Below, piece by piece: positions 35,782-45,518 of a DNA stretch of 64,000 nucleotides (position 1 is the first letter of the stretch; each line of letters begins with the position of its first letter). This DNA comes from Fusobacterium sp. FSA-380-WT-3A. Lineage in GTDB: Bacteria > Fusobacteriota > Fusobacteriia > Fusobacteriales > Fusobacteriaceae. Both the position numbers and the translations under genes were made by a program. Below the pieces are notes generated by a model that ran no database searches, was not told the origin of the DNA, and saw only the letters and a program-made list of their open reading frames with translations. Location of the stretch: positions 1 through 64,000 of the forward strand of contig NZ_JABAFQ010000002.1 in the NCBI RefSeq assembly GCF_012843705.1, written 5' to 3'.

Positions 35782-37670
35782 TAATTTTTTCCTCTCATTT
35801 TTAAATAAATAAGTAAAACTTGAATATCTGCAGGTGATACTCCTGATATTCTAGAAGCTTGTCCTATGTTCATTGGTCTTACAGCTTTTAATTTTTCTTT
35901 AGCTTCTCTTGGAATATTTTCTAAAGAATCATAATCTATATTTTCTGGTATTTTTTTATCTTCTAAAGTTTTATGCTTCTCTATAGCTTTCATAGACCTC
36001 TCAATATATCCAGAATATTTTACTTGTATCTCTATTTGATATTCTATATCCTCTATATAATCTTCTAAAGAAAAATCTTCTATCAATTCAGAAACATATT
36101 TTATATCTTTATAAGTTACTTCTGGTCTTCTTAAAAATTCAAATAAAGAAATTCCATTACTTACAGGTTTTTCATTATACTTTTCTAAAACCTCATTTAC
36201 TCTAGAATTTGAACTTCCTACATATTGCTTTTGTAGTTTTTCAATCACTTCTTTTACAACTTTTTCTTTAAATAAAACTTTTTCATATTCCTCTTTTGAA
36301 ATAAGTCCTACTTCATAACCTATTTTAGACAATCTTAAATCAGCATTATCTTCTCTTAAAATTAATCTATATTCACTTCTTGCTGTAAACATTCTATAAG
36401 GTTCATTAGTTCCTTTAGAAACTATATCATCTATTAAAGTTCCTATATAAGAGTCAGCTCTATCTAATATTATAGGTTCTTTTCCTTGAAGCTTTCTAGC
36501 AGCATTAATTCCAGCCATAATTCCTTGAGCAGCAGCTTCTTCGTATCCAGAAGTTCCATTTATTTGTCCTGCTGTATAAAGATTTTTTATATTTTTATTT
36601 TCTAATGAATATGTTAATTCTTCAGTAGCTACATAGTCATATTCAATAGCATAGGCATATCTCATTATCTTAGCATTTTCTAGCCCTTCTATTGAATGTA
36701 AAATTTCATACTGTACATCAGCTGGTAATGAATTTGAAAGCCCAGCTACATATATTTCATTAGTATCATATCCTTCTTTTTCTAAAAATATATGATGTTG
36801 TTTTTTATCTGGATATTTAAAAATTTTATCTTCTATTGATGGACAATAACGAGGTCCTGTTCCTACTATTGTCCCATTATATAATGGTGACCTATCTTTA
36901 TTTGCTCTTATAATTTCATGAACTTTTTCATTTGTATGAAGTAAATGACATGGAATTTGTTTTCTTTTTGCTAATTCTTCATATGAAGATGAATTTGAAA
37001 ATCTAAGTGGAGAAGTATCTCCTGGTTGTTCTTCCATTTTAGAGAAATCTATTGTTCTTTCATCTATTCTAGCAGGAGTTCCTGTTTTAAATCTTCCTAA
37101 TTTTATACCTATTTTTTCTAAAGATAAAGGTAAATCTTCTGAAGAAAGTTCCCCTAATCTTCCACCTTGAAACTTACTTTCTCCTATATGTATAAGTCCT
37201 CTCATAAAAGTACCTGTTGCTATAATGATAGCTTTTCCTCTATATTCTACACCTTCTCTAGTCTTTACTCCAATAGCTTTTCCATCTTCTATTATTATGT
37301 CTGTGACCATTCCTTGAATTACATCAAGATTTTTTGTGTTTTCTAATGTTTTTTTCATTTGAACAGAATATTGAGCCTTATCAGCTTGAGCTCTTAAAGA
37401 CCTTACAGCTGGTCCTTTTTTAGTGTTCAATACCCTTATTTGTATAAAAGTTTTATCTATATTTTTGGCAATTTCTCCACCTAAAGCGTCAATTTCTCTT
37501 ACTAAATGAGATTTTGCTGGTCCTCCTAAAGAGGGATTACATGACATATAACCAATTTTATCCAAACTTATTGTAAATATAGCTGTTTTCATTCCCATTC
37601 TAGCTGTTGCTAATGCAGCTTCACAACCAGCATGACCTGCTCCAACTACTATTACATCAAATTCCATCAT
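35781..37670 (-). CDS. mnmG: tRNA uridine-34 carboxymethylaminomethyl synthesis enzyme MnmG
   Basis: This 629-residue FAD protein has '[22 protein letters not shown]' (FAD dinucleotide fold), '[24 protein letters not shown]', '[25 protein letters not shown]' and '[29 protein letters not shown]', all MnmG hallmarks. With MnmE (not in this window) it makes cmnm5U34 in tRNAs reading split codon boxes. The start has two adjacent ATGs at 37670 and 37667. It follows trkA after 24 bp and overlaps rsmG by one base. Full length. Confidence 0.96.
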   Translation of the reverse strand: MMEFDVIVVGAGHAGCEAALATARMGMKTAIFTISLDKIGYMSCNPSLGGPAKSHLVREIDALGGEIAKNIDKTFIQIRVLNTKKGPAVRSLRAQADKAQYSVQMKKTLENTKNLDVIQGMVTDIIIEDGKAIGVKTREGVEYRGKAIIIATGTFMRGLIHIGESKFQGGRLGELSSEDLPLSLEKIGIKLGRFKTGTPARIDERTIDFSKMEEQPGDTSPLRFSNSSSYEELAKRKQIPCHLLHTNEKVHEIIRANKDRSPLYNGTIVGTGPRYCPSIEDKIFKYPDKKQHHIFLEKEGYDTNEIYVAGLSNSLPADVQYEILHSIEGLENAKIMRYAYAIEYDYVATEELTYSLENKNIKNLYTAGQINGTSGYEEAAAQGIMAGINAARKLQGKEPIILDRADSYIGTLIDDIVSKGTNEPYRMFTARSEYRLILREDNADLRLSKIGYEVGLISKEEYEKVLFKEKVVKEVIEKLQKQYVGSSNSRVNEVLEKYNEKPVSNGISLFEFLRRPEVTYKDIKYVSELIEDFSLEDYIEDIEYQIEIQVKYSGYIERSMKAIEKHKTLEDKKIPENIDYDSLENIPREAKEKLKAVRPMNIGQASRISGVSPADIQVLLIYLKMRGKN

Positions 37671-37694
37671 TTAATTTCCTCCTAATAGAAATTA

Positions 37695-38372
37695 TTAATC
37701 TTCTTTGTATTCTTTTTTTAATATATTACTGATTTTATTTGCAGATTTTGTATCTGTAACCACTATTAATGTATCATCTTTTTCTATGATTGTTGTTGCT
37801 GTTGGATTTGGAATAAATTTTCCTGAAATTTTCTTTATTCCTATTACATTTATATTATAATTTTTTCTAATATCCAATTCAATGAAATTTTTTCCTAAAA
37901 ATTCTAATGGTGCCTTAACCTCTACCAATAAAAAATCTTGTGAGAATCTAAGATGTTCTATCATATTAGGCTCCATAGCTACTAAAGCTGTTCTTTTCCC
38001 CATATATTCTTCAGGATAAATAACTTGGTCAGCACCTATTTTTTCCAATAATTTTCTATGTTTTCCATTAATAGCTTTCACTATTATCTTTTTTACTCCT
38101 ATTTCTTTCATATTAAGTGTTATCATTATACTTGGTTCTATAAATCCAACACAAATAAACACAACATCAAAACTTTGTACATCTAATTTTTTTAATTGAA
38201 CTTCGTCTGTAGCATCTAGTACCAAGGCATTTTCTAAATAATCATTATTTATAGCTTCTTGAACTATTGTTTCATTTATATCTATTCCTACTACTTCCTC
38301 TCCTGACTCATACAAAGTTCTAGCAACATTTATTCCAAAACTTCCTAATCCTATTACTAAGTATTGTTTCAT
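37695..38372 (-). CDS. K+ uptake regulatory subunit TrkA/KtrA family
   Basis: This 225-residue cytoplasmic protein has an RCK N domain with nucleotide fold 'YLVIGLGSFGINVARTLYESGEEVVGIDINE', and 'VLDATDEVQLKKLDVQSFDVVFICVG'. An RCK C domain lies at about 140-222. The single RCK pair matches KtrA rather than double-length TrkA. It gates the membrane subunit encoded 20 bp upstream in response to NAD(H)/ATP and perhaps cyclic di-AMP. ATG at 38372 after AAGGAGA. Confidence 0.9.
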   Translation of the reverse strand: MKQYLVIGLGSFGINVARTLYESGEEVVGIDINETIVQEAINNDYLENALVLDATDEVQLKKLDVQSFDVVFICVGFIEPSIMITLNMKEIGVKKIIVKAINGKHRKLLEKIGADQVIYPEEYMGKRTALVAMEPNMIEHLRFSQDFLLVEVKAPLEFLGKNFIELDIRKNYNINVIGIKKISGKFIPNPTATTIIEKDDTLIVVTDTKSANKISNILKKEYKED

Positions 38373-38392
38373 TTTTTTCTCCTTTTTGACTA

Positions 38393-39733
38393 CTATCCGA
38401 CTATAATATTTTCTTTTGGATAAATAATTTTTTCAATTTTTTTAGTTCCACCAAAAGCAAGTGCAAAAGTCATTGGTCCTAATCTTCCTAAAAACATTGT
38501 ACATATTATTAAAATTTTTGAAATTACTCCTAAATTAGGTGTTATCCCTACACTTAATCCAACTGTTCCAAAAGCTGAAACTACTTCAAAAATTATATCT
38601 TCAGGTTTAAAATTTTCAATTGTTAACATTATCATTATTATTATAATAACATACATAAGAGAGATAATCAATATGGCTATAGCTCTATTCATAACTTCCC
38701 AGTCTATTCTTCTATTAAAAATAACTGTATGTTCTCTTTTCTTTATTATAGAATATACATAAAATATTAAAACCCCTATTGTTGTAGTTTTTATCCCTCC
38801 ACCAGTAGAACCTGGAGATGCACCTATAAACATCAAAATACAAAATAAAAAAATTGAAGAACTTTGAAGATTTCCCATTGGAACTGTATTAAATCCCGCT
38901 GTTCTTGTAGTAACACTTTGGAAAAATGAAGCTATTATTTGATGTCCTAAATCTAAATTTCCAATCGTTCCTAGATTATTTCTTTCAAATACATAAAACA
39001 AAATCATTCCTAAAAAAGTTAGGAAACAAGATACTAATATTGCTACTTTAGCTGTTAAATGTAATTTTTTATTTTTATATCTAATACATTTTATTAAGGA
39101 ATCAATTACTCCAAATCCTAATCCACCAATTATAATTAAATATGCTATTGTTAAATTTATTATAATAGAATCTGAATATTTCTCTAATCCTGTTGTAAAT
39201 AAACTAAATCCAGCATTACAAAAAGCAGATATACTATGAAATATCCCAAAATATATTGCCTCTTTCAAAGGCATCTCTTCTAAAAACTTAATAGTTAAAA
39301 AGAAAGCTCCTACTCCTTCAATTATAATAACTGTAATTATAATTTTTCTTAAAAATTTTAATATTCCACCTATATTTTCTATATTTCTTTCTTCTTTTAA
39401 CAATTCTTTTTCTTCATATGTAATTTTCTTTTTTATTAACAAAAAAATGAATGAAGAAAAGGTCATTATACCTAATCCACCTAATTGAATAAAAATAAGT
39501 AAAAATAATTGTCCTGGTATACTAAGGACCTTACTTATATCTATCACAGATAATCCAGTTACACAAACTGCCGAAGTTATAGTAAATAAAGCTGTTAAAA
39601 AATCTAACCCTTCTCCTGAAGTAGTAGAAATTGGTAACATTAATAAAAAAGTTCCCACTATTATAGTTACCATAAATCCCAATATTAATTTTCTAGAAAG
39701 GGATAATCTTTTAAAAAAATTTACTTTCTTCAT
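38393..39733 (-). CDS. K+ transporter membrane subunit, TrkH/KtrB family
   Basis: This 446-residue protein has the fourfold M1-P-M2 plan with selectivity-filter loops such as 'TITSAVCVTGLSVID', 'HSISAFCNAGFSLFT', 'QSVTTRTAGFNTVPM' and 'SAFGTVGLSVGITP', and 'MFIGASPGSTGGGIKTTTIGVL' as in KtrB. It takes up K+, probably coupled to Na+. The chosen start, ATG at 39733, has GGGGGA upstream. A longer in-frame ATG at 39778 overlaps a TGC-TAAAAT extended -10, so it is probably untranslated. It opens the operon that runs through trkA, mnmG, rsmG, tamB, bamA and the OmpH gene to lpxD. Confidence 0.9.
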   Translation of the reverse strand: MKKVNFFKRLSLSRKLILGFMVTIIVGTFLLMLPISTTSGEGLDFLTALFTITSAVCVTGLSVIDISKVLSIPGQLFLLIFIQLGGLGIMTFSSFIFLLIKKKITYEEKELLKEERNIENIGGILKFLRKIIITVIIIEGVGAFFLTIKFLEEMPLKEAIYFGIFHSISAFCNAGFSLFTTGLEKYSDSIIINLTIAYLIIIGGLGFGVIDSLIKCIRYKNKKLHLTAKVAILVSCFLTFLGMILFYVFERNNLGTIGNLDLGHQIIASFFQSVTTRTAGFNTVPMGNLQSSSIFLFCILMFIGASPGSTGGGIKTTTIGVLIFYVYSIIKKREHTVIFNRRIDWEVMNRAIAILIISLMYVIIIIMIMLTIENFKPEDIIFEVVSAFGTVGLSVGITPNLGVISKILIICTMFLGRLGPMTFALAFGGTKKIEKIIYPKENIIVG

Positions 39734-39768
39734 TTTTCCCCCATTTTTTGAAAATTTTATAAACTTTA

Positions 39769-39777
39769 ATTTTAGCA
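39769..39777 (-). promoter_or_regulatory. Extended -10 promoter of the trkH-to-lpxD operon
   Basis: Minus-strand TGC-TAAAAT sits 36 bp before the trkH ATG at 39733 and directly downstream of the rpsO terminator. No good -35 is visible. Further internal promoters are possible in such a long operon. Confidence 0.45.
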
Positions 39778-39784
39778 TATTATT

Positions 39785-39816
39785 AAAAAAACTATCTCAA
39801 GAAGAGATAGTTTTTA
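39785..39816 (-). terminator. Terminator of rpsO
   Basis: Twelve-base arms (AAAAACTATCTC and its complement) with a 4-base loop and a run of seven T on the minus strand, 7 bp after the rpsO stop. Confidence 0.88.
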
Positions 39817-39822
39817 TTTTGA

Positions 39823-40080
39823 TTATTTTCTAATTTCTAATTTAGCAATTAGAGCTCTGTATCCTTCTATATCTCTAGAAGCTAAGTAATTTAATAATCT
39901 TTTTCTGTGTCCTACTTTTTTAAGTAATCCTAATCTTGAATGGAAATCTTTATTATGAACTTTTAAGTGTTCAGTTAAGTGTTTAATTTCCTCTGTTAAT
40001 ATTGCGATTTGTACTTCTGTAGAACCAGTATCTTTTTCATTTTTACCAAATTCTTTAATTAATTCTGCTTTAGTTTTCAT
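39823..40080 (-). CDS. rpsO: Ribosomal protein S15
   Basis: This 85-residue four-helix protein has '[56 protein letters not shown]', the canonical S15 core that binds the 16S rRNA three-way junction. The length is normal. ATG at 40080 after AGGAGG. It is transcribed alone from a strong promoter with a structured leader of about 70 bases, and ends at its own terminator, an arrangement that fits S15 autoregulation. Confidence 0.97.
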   Translation of the reverse strand: MKTKAELIKEFGKNEKDTGSTEVQIAILTEEIKHLTEHLKVHNKDFHSRLGLLKKVGHRKRLLNYLASRDIEGYRALIAKLEIRK

Positions 40081-40084
40081 TTAG

Positions 40085-40150
40085 CCATCCTCCTATTAAT
40101 ATTATCTATCCCACGAAATAGGTGGCTATTCCTATATCCTAGGATAAATT
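40085..40150 (-). promoter_or_regulatory. Structured 5' leader of rpsO, candidate S15 autoregulatory site
   Basis: Between the promoter and the AGGAGG site the leader can form a short stem CCAC/GTGG enclosing CUAUUUC. The loop bases CUAU can pair with a downstream AUAG, giving a pseudoknot-like fold close to the ribosome site. S15 represses its own translation through different leader folds in several phyla. This fold is read by hand and unproven. Confidence 0.4.
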
Positions 40151-40157
40151 CCTATTG

Positions 40158-40186
40158 ATTATATCATAACTTATATGATTTGTAAA
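40158..40186 (-). promoter_or_regulatory. Strong promoter of rpsO
   Basis: Minus-strand TTTACA (40181-40186), exactly 17 bp, then TATAAT (40158-40163) preceded by TGA. Near-consensus -35 and perfect extended -10. Confidence 0.85.
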
Positions 40187-40192
40187 GTATTT

Positions 40193-42505
40193 TTAATTAT
40201 TTTGATGATTTTTTTCTTCACTAAGATTTTTTATTTCTTCTATTGTTAAATTTTCATCAATTAATTCATCTACAGAGATTCCTTCGTCCTCTTTATTTAA
40301 AGGTTCTAATTTTTCCCCTCTCATAAGAGCTTCAAATTCTTCTCTCATTATTGTTTCTCTTTCACAAAGAGCCATTGCTAAAGCATCTAATTTATCTCTA
40401 TTATCAATTAATGCTTGAACAGTTTCTCTATAAGTTTCTTTCACAAGTTTTATAATTTCTTCGTCAACTTCTTTTCCTGTTACATCACTATAGTATTTTT
40501 GTTGGAAAACATCTCCTTCATTTGTTCCATCTAATAAAATTGGTCCAAATTTTTCATTCATACCATATTTTGTTACAATTCCATGAGCTATGCTTGTAGC
40601 TACTTTTATATCTTGACTAGCTCCTGTTGTTAATTCATTAGAAACCAATTCATCAGCTGCTCTACCACCATAACACATTTTCATTTTATTAATAAACCAT
40701 TCTTTTGAATAATAATGTCTATCTTCTTCTGGTAAAGCCATTGTATATCCACCAGCTGCCCCTCTTGGTATAATTGTTACCTTATGAACAGGATCAGTAT
40801 CATTTAGATATAAATAGTTTATTACAGCATGTCCAGCTTCATGATAAGCTGTCTTTATCTTTTCATGCTCTGGAACTACTTTTGATTTTTTCTCTGGTCC
40901 CATTTCTATTTTTTCAGAAGCTTCTTCTAAATCTGCCATTGTTATCTCTTGTCTTCCATCTCTTGCTGCTAATATAGCTGCTTCATTTAATAAGTTTGCT
41001 AAATCAGCTCCAACAAGACCAACTGTTTTCTTAGCTATTGTATCAAAATTAACATCTTTAGCAAATTTCTTTCCTCTAGCATGTACTTCTAATATTTCTT
41101 TTCTTCCTTTTATATCTGGAGAATCTACAAAAACTTGTCTATCAAATCTTCCTGGTCTTCTTAAAGCTCTATCTAATACATCTGGTCTATTTGTTGCTGC
41201 TAAAACTATAATAGTCTCTTCAGTACCAAATCCATCCATCTCAACAAGTAATTGATTAAGAGTTTGTTCTCTCTCATCATTTCCTCCACCTTGTCCTGAA
41301 CCTCTTTTTCTTCCCACAGCATCTATCTCATCTATAAATACTATACAAGGAGCTGATTTTCTTGCTTTAGAGAATAAGTCTCTTACTCTTGAAGCTCCAA
41401 CTCCAACAAACATTTCTACAAATTCAGAACCTGACATACTGAAAAATGGAACTTTAGCTTCTCCAGCTACTGCTTTAGCTAATAAAGTTTTTCCTGTACC
41501 AGGACTTCCCAATAATAATACTCCTTTTGGTATTTTAGCTCCTACTTTTCTAAATTTTTCTGGTTCTCTTAAAAATTGAACAACCTCTTTTAATTCTTGT
41601 TTTGCTTCATCTATTCCAGCAACATCTTTAAATGTTACATTTGAAATTTCTTCTCTATTTTCTTTGGCTTTAGATTTCCCCATATTAAATATTTGAGGTC
41701 CTCCACTACCTTTATTCATTCTTCCTAGCATAAATACCCATACTCCTATCAATAAAAGCATTGGGAACCAAGAAGCTAGTAAACTTAATAATAATGGCAT
41801 TTCATGTGGAGGTAATGATTCTACTTTTATTTTGTTATCTTCTAAGATTTTTACCAACTCTCTGTCATGACCTAATCTATCTGTGATTAATCTTGTTTTA
41901 TATCCTTGAAGATTTTCTTCACTACCATAATATCCATAAATATATCCTTCTCTCTCTTCAACAAAATCTATTTTTTTATCTTTTACATTTGAAACAAACT
42001 CTGTATAAGACACTGTTGTTGTAGGAATAGTTTTTTCACTTTTCATTATACTTGGTAATGACATTAATAATGTTACTACAAATATTAACATTATTAGCCC
42101 TTTAAAATTAAACTTACCTTTTTTTACATTTTTCATTCCAGAAGAAAGTCTTGATTTTAATTCCTCTCTTCTTTCTTCTATGGTTTCTTCTATTTTAGTT
42201 TTTTCTTTTTTCTCTTCTTTTAATGTTTCTTCTGATTTTTCTTCTTCTTGTTTTTCTTCTTTTGATGAATCACTTTTCTCATTTTTTTCTTCTTTTTCTT
42301 CTTTAAAAGATGGTTTTATCTCTTCTAATTCCTCATTTTCATACTCTTTTCTTTCATTTAACATCTTAGGAATTATATTATCTAACTCTTCATCTTCTTT
42401 TATTTCTTTCTCTATCTCTTTTTCATTTTGGCTAGTCTCTTTTATTTCTTCTGTAGATTTTGTTTCTTCTACTTCAGAAACTTTTTTTAAGTCCTTATCC
42501 TCCAC
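40193..42505 (-). CDS. ftsH: ATP-dependent zinc metalloprotease FtsH with long charged N-terminal extension
   Basis: This 770-residue membrane protease has an unusual N-terminal tail of about 133 residues, almost entirely Glu and Lys, before the first membrane helix (about 135-152). Then come a periplasmic domain, the second helix (about 237-260), and the AAA+ domain with Walker A GSPGTGKT (333-340), Walker B '[10 protein letters not shown]' (387-396) and '[12 protein letters not shown]'. The zinc site HEAGH lies at 555-559. Normal FtsH starts within a few residues of the first helix, so the tail is extra. The start is GTG at 42505 with GGAGG seven bases upstream. Met124 could give a conventional form. 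It degrades unneeded membrane and regulatory proteins. It overlaps tilS by 11 bases, the common tilS-ftsH pair. Confidence 0.95.
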   Translation of the reverse strand: MEDKDLKKVSEVEETKSTEEIKETSQNEKEIEKEIKEDEELDNIIPKMLNERKEYENEELEEIKPSFKEEKEEKNEKSDSSKEEKQEEEKSEETLKEEKKEKTKIEETIEERREELKSRLSSGMKNVKKGKFNFKGLIMLIFVVTLLMSLPSIMKSEKTIPTTTVSYTEFVSNVKDKKIDFVEEREGYIYGYYGSEENLQGYKTRLITDRLGHDRELVKILEDNKIKVESLPPHEMPLLLSLLASWFPMLLLIGVWVFMLGRMNKGSGGPQIFNMGKSKAKENREEISNVTFKDVAGIDEAKQELKEVVQFLREPEKFRKVGAKIPKGVLLLGSPGTGKTLLAKAVAGEAKVPFFSMSGSEFVEMFVGVGASRVRDLFSKARKSAPCIVFIDEIDAVGRKRGSGQGGGNDEREQTLNQLLVEMDGFGTEETIIVLAATNRPDVLDRALRRPGRFDRQVFVDSPDIKGRKEILEVHARGKKFAKDVNFDTIAKKTVGLVGADLANLLNEAAILAARDGRQEITMADLEEASEKIEMGPEKKSKVVPEHEKIKTAYHEAGHAVINYLYLNDTDPVHKVTIIPRGAAGGYTMALPEEDRHYYSKEWFINKMKMCYGGRAADELVSNELTTGASQDIKVATSIAHGIVTKYGMNEKFGPILLDGTNEGDVFQQKYYSDVTGKEVDEEIIKLVKETYRETVQALIDNRDKLDALAMALCERETIMREEFEALMRGEKLEPLNKEDEGISVDELIDENLTIEEIKNLSEEKNHQNN

Positions 42506-43853
42506 TATATTTCCTCCTCAATTTTAGTACTATTTTTTCTCTTTCTTTTAAAGTAAAAAAATAATTTTTGCTTTTTCTTATTCCTGCTATCCAAACTATT
42601 TCTTCAAGTCCATTTATTTTTTTATGAACTATTATAGGAATATTTTCTCTTTCTTCTCTTGGAATTTTTAAATTAACAAATATATCCTTTACTTTTTTGT
42701 AATTTTCCATTCCTTTTAATAAAATGGAATCTCCTGATTTTCTACTTCTTATTATAAGAATATCATCCTTTTTTAGATTTGTTACAAATTCTTCTTCTCC
42801 CCCTTTAAAGTCTTCATTTTGTATCGTAGCTTCAAGTATATAGTCCCCATACTCTACTTTTCCAGGTATTTTCAATACCGTTTCTTTGACTTTTTTTTCA
42901 TCTTTTTTGTTTAAAGTTATATATATTTTATCATACTCTTTGATTAGAGTATAGTATTTATCTAATTTTATTTTTTTTGTACCACCTACATTTAAAATAG
43001 ATATTATCCCTTCTATTTTATTACGAGAACTTTTTAAATTATTTATATTTAAATAATAGTTCATAATTTTTTTTACAATATATACATTTTCTTTTAATAA
43101 GTCTTTCACATTAATTTGATTATCTTTTATATAATTATCATAATTTATATCTAGCAGCTCATTAACTTCTCTTATCTCTTTTATAAAATTAAAAATTTTC
43201 TCTTTAAATTTAGGATTATATTTATTTTCTATAAAAGGAATTAAATCTAGTCTTATACTATTTCTTGTATAATTATTTTCTAAGTTTGTTGAATCTATTT
43301 TATATTCTATCATATTTGTATCTAAATATTCAACTATCTCACTTTTATATACTTCATTTATAGGTCTTATGAATTTCTCTCTTACATCTATTATTCCTTC
43401 TAATCCTTCAAAAGAAGCTCCTCTTATAAGTCTAAATAAAAAAGTTTCTACTTGGTCATCTAAATTATGAGCTAATGCTACTTTATTTCCATTTATTTTA
43501 CTTAAAACTTCATCAAAAAATGAATATCTTATCTCTCTTCCTGCTTCTTCTAAAGTTATCTTCTTTTCTATAGAAAGAGCTTCCATACTTTTTTGTCTAA
43601 CAAAAACAGGGATATTATATTTTTCTCCTAAAGATTTTACAAATCTTTCATCTCTAAGAGCTTCTTCTCCTCTATAAAGGTGATTTATATGAGCTAATGC
43701 TAAAGTAAGATTATATTCTTTTCTTATTTTTAAAAGAACTTCCAATAAAAATATAGAATCTGGACCTCCTGAACATCCCATAACTATTCTATCATTTTTT
43801 TCTATCATTTTACTTTCTTTTATTCTTTCTATTACTTTATCAATTATGCTCAT
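42495..43853 (-). CDS. tilS: tRNA-Ile lysidine synthetase
   Basis: This 452-residue enzyme has the PP-loop 'MGCSGGPDSIFLLEVLLKIR', 'ALAHINHLYRGEEALRDERFVKSL', 'EEAGREIRYSFFDEVL' and 'ALAHNLDDQVETFLFRLIRGASFEGLEG'. The C-terminal TilS domain ends with 'FVNLKIPREERENIPIIV...IVWIAGIRKSKNY'. It converts C34 of tRNA-Ile(CAU) to lysidine so that AUA is read as Ile, a heavily used codon in this genome. ATG at 43853. It follows the radical SAM gene after 9 bp and overlaps ftsH. Confidence 0.95.
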   Translation of the reverse strand: MSIIDKVIERIKESKMIEKNDRIVMGCSGGPDSIFLLEVLLKIRKEYNLTLALAHINHLYRGEEALRDERFVKSLGEKYNIPVFVRQKSMEALSIEKKITLEEAGREIRYSFFDEVLSKINGNKVALAHNLDDQVETFLFRLIRGASFEGLEGIIDVREKFIRPINEVYKSEIVEYLDTNMIEYKIDSTNLENNYTRNSIRLDLIPFIENKYNPKFKEKIFNFIKEIREVNELLDINYDNYIKDNQINVKDLLKENVYIVKKIMNYYLNINNLKSSRNKIEGIISILNVGGTKKIKLDKYYTLIKEYDKIYITLNKKDEKKVKETVLKIPGKVEYGDYILEATIQNEDFKGGEEEFVTNLKKDDILIIRSRKSGDSILLKGMENYKKVKDIFVNLKIPREERENIPIIVHKKINGLEEIVWIAGIRKSKNYFFTLKEREKIVLKLRRKYSGG

Positions 43854-43862
43854 ATTTAACCT

Positions 43863-45518
43863 CTATTTTATAATTCTATATTTTGTTCCATCTTTTGTAT
43901 ATTCAAAGAATACATATACATCTTCTTTTTTATCTGTTTCCATATTAATAGAAAATTTTTCTAACTCTGTTGACTTATGTGCCTCTCTAGAAGATTTAAA
44001 CTCCATCTTTTCTATAATATTTTTATATAATTCCTTATCTTTCTCTTCTTTTATCCACTCAGGATAATAACCTGGTTTTCCCAAGAATAAATAATCGAAT
44101 TTTAAATATTCTAAAAATTCATCTAGTTTTGGAAATCCAATTTTTTTATAATATTCTACAAAATTATTAAAAATAGCTATTTCTCTATGAGCTATTTCTA
44201 AATACCCCTTATTTTTATAAAACTCTCCTATACTTTCAAAAAAATCAAAAGGACTTTCAAAGAAATTTTTTACCACAAAATCTAAAGATTTTAAAAACTT
44301 CTGAGAGTTATAATAAAAATCTAAAACTTCCTCTATATCTTTTAACTTACATAATTCTTCATAAGAAATAAAATCATTAGATATTACTTCATAAGGTGGA
44401 AAGTCCAAATACTTATAATTATATTTATGTCCATTAGCTTTCATTTCTGTTCCTTCTAACATTTTTAGAAAACCTAACTGTATCATCTCACATTTTGTAT
44501 TATAAACATAATCAAAAGATTTTTTAAAAGTTTCATAATTTTCATAAGGAAGACCTGCTATTAAATCTAAATGTAAATGTATATTTTTATTTATCGCTGT
44601 TACATTATGAAATAATTTTTCTAAATCATTTTTTCTATTAATTATTCTCATTGTATCTTCGTTTATTGTCTGAACTCCAATTTCAAATTGAAATAATTTT
44701 CTAGGTACTTTTTTCAAAAAAGCCAATACTTCATCATCAAAAATATTAGCATTTATTTCAAAATGGAAAGTTATATTTTCTCTATAATTTTCTAATAAAA
44801 ATTTCCAAATTTCTAAATATCTCTTTTTATCAAGATTAAAAGTTCTATCTACAAATTTTACAAGTCTTGTTCCTATATCAATAAATTTTTTTAAATCTTT
44901 TTTTGTCCTATCCAAAGAAAAATATCTTACAGTTTTATCTATAGAAGACATACAATATGAGCAATTAAAAGGACAACCTCTTGATGATTCATAATATACT
45001 ATTTTATGTACATCTTCTAATTCTGAATCTTCATAAGGAAAAGGTATAATATCTAAGTTTTCTATTAATGGCTCATATCCATTAAATATAATTTTATTAT
45101 TATTTCTATAATAAATTCCTTTTACTTCTTCTATATTTTTTGTTAGAAGATTTAATAGAATATTCTCTCCTTCTCCTACTAAAATTCCATCTATCTCTTT
45201 ATTTTTTTCTAAAATTTCAGTTGGATTATAACTTACTTCTGGACCACCTAAATAGATTTTTTCCTTTGTTAAAACTTTTCTAATCTCTTTAACAATCTTA
45301 AAAACCATTTCAACATTCCAAATATATACTGAAAAAAATATATTTTCTGGTTTTTCTTCTATTATATCTCTTATAATTTTTTGTATATTATTATTTATAC
45401 TACTTTCATATATTTTTATTTTTTCATTTGAATTTTGTTCAACATATTTTTTTAAGTATCTTATAGCTAAATTTGTATGCACATATTTACTATTAATCCC
45501 AACTAAAATATTTTTCAT
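43863..45518 (-). CDS. B12-binding-domain radical SAM protein, DUF4080 family
   Basis: This 551-residue protein has an N-terminal cobalamin-binding-like domain ('NILVGINSKYVHTNLAIRYLKKYV', 'YLGGPEVSYNPTEIL'). The radical SAM core follows with CxxxCxxC in 'SSRGCPFNCSYCMSS' (about 183-197), and a DUF4080 C-terminal part. Such proteins may modify RNA, cofactors or lipids, but I cannot name the substrate. The ATG overlaps the mltG stop (TAATG). The context (mltG, tilS, ftsH) is housekeeping. Confidence 0.85.
   Translation of the reverse strand: MKNILVGINSKYVHTNLAIRYLKKYVEQNSNEKIKIYESSINNNIQKIIRDIIEEKPENIFFSVYIWNVEMVFKIVKEIRKVLTKEKIYLGGPEVSYNPTEILEKNKEIDGILVGEGENILLNLLTKNIEEVKGIYYRNNNKIIFNGYEPLIENLDIIPFPYEDSELEDVHKIVYYESSRGCPFNCSYCMSSIDKTVRYFSLDRTKKDLKKFIDIGTRLVKFVDRTFNLDKKRYLEIWKFLLENYRENITFHFEINANIFDDEVLAFLKKVPRKLFQFEIGVQTINEDTMRIINRKNDLEKLFHNVTAINKNIHLHLDLIAGLPYENYETFKKSFDYVYNTKCEMIQLGFLKMLEGTEMKANGHKYNYKYLDFPPYEVISNDFISYEELCKLKDIEEVLDFYYNSQKFLKSLDFVVKNFFESPFDFFESIGEFYKNKGYLEIAHREIAIFNNFVEYYKKIGFPKLDEFLEYLKFDYLFLGKPGYYPEWIKEEKDKELYKNIIEKMEFKSSREAHKSTELEKFSINMETDKKEDVYVFFEYTKDGTKYRIIK

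Noticed and set aside
39734-39778. Longer N-terminus of the TrkH-like protein starting at 39778
   Set aside because: That ATG overlaps a promoter -10 element, has no ribosome site and adds residues not found in the family.
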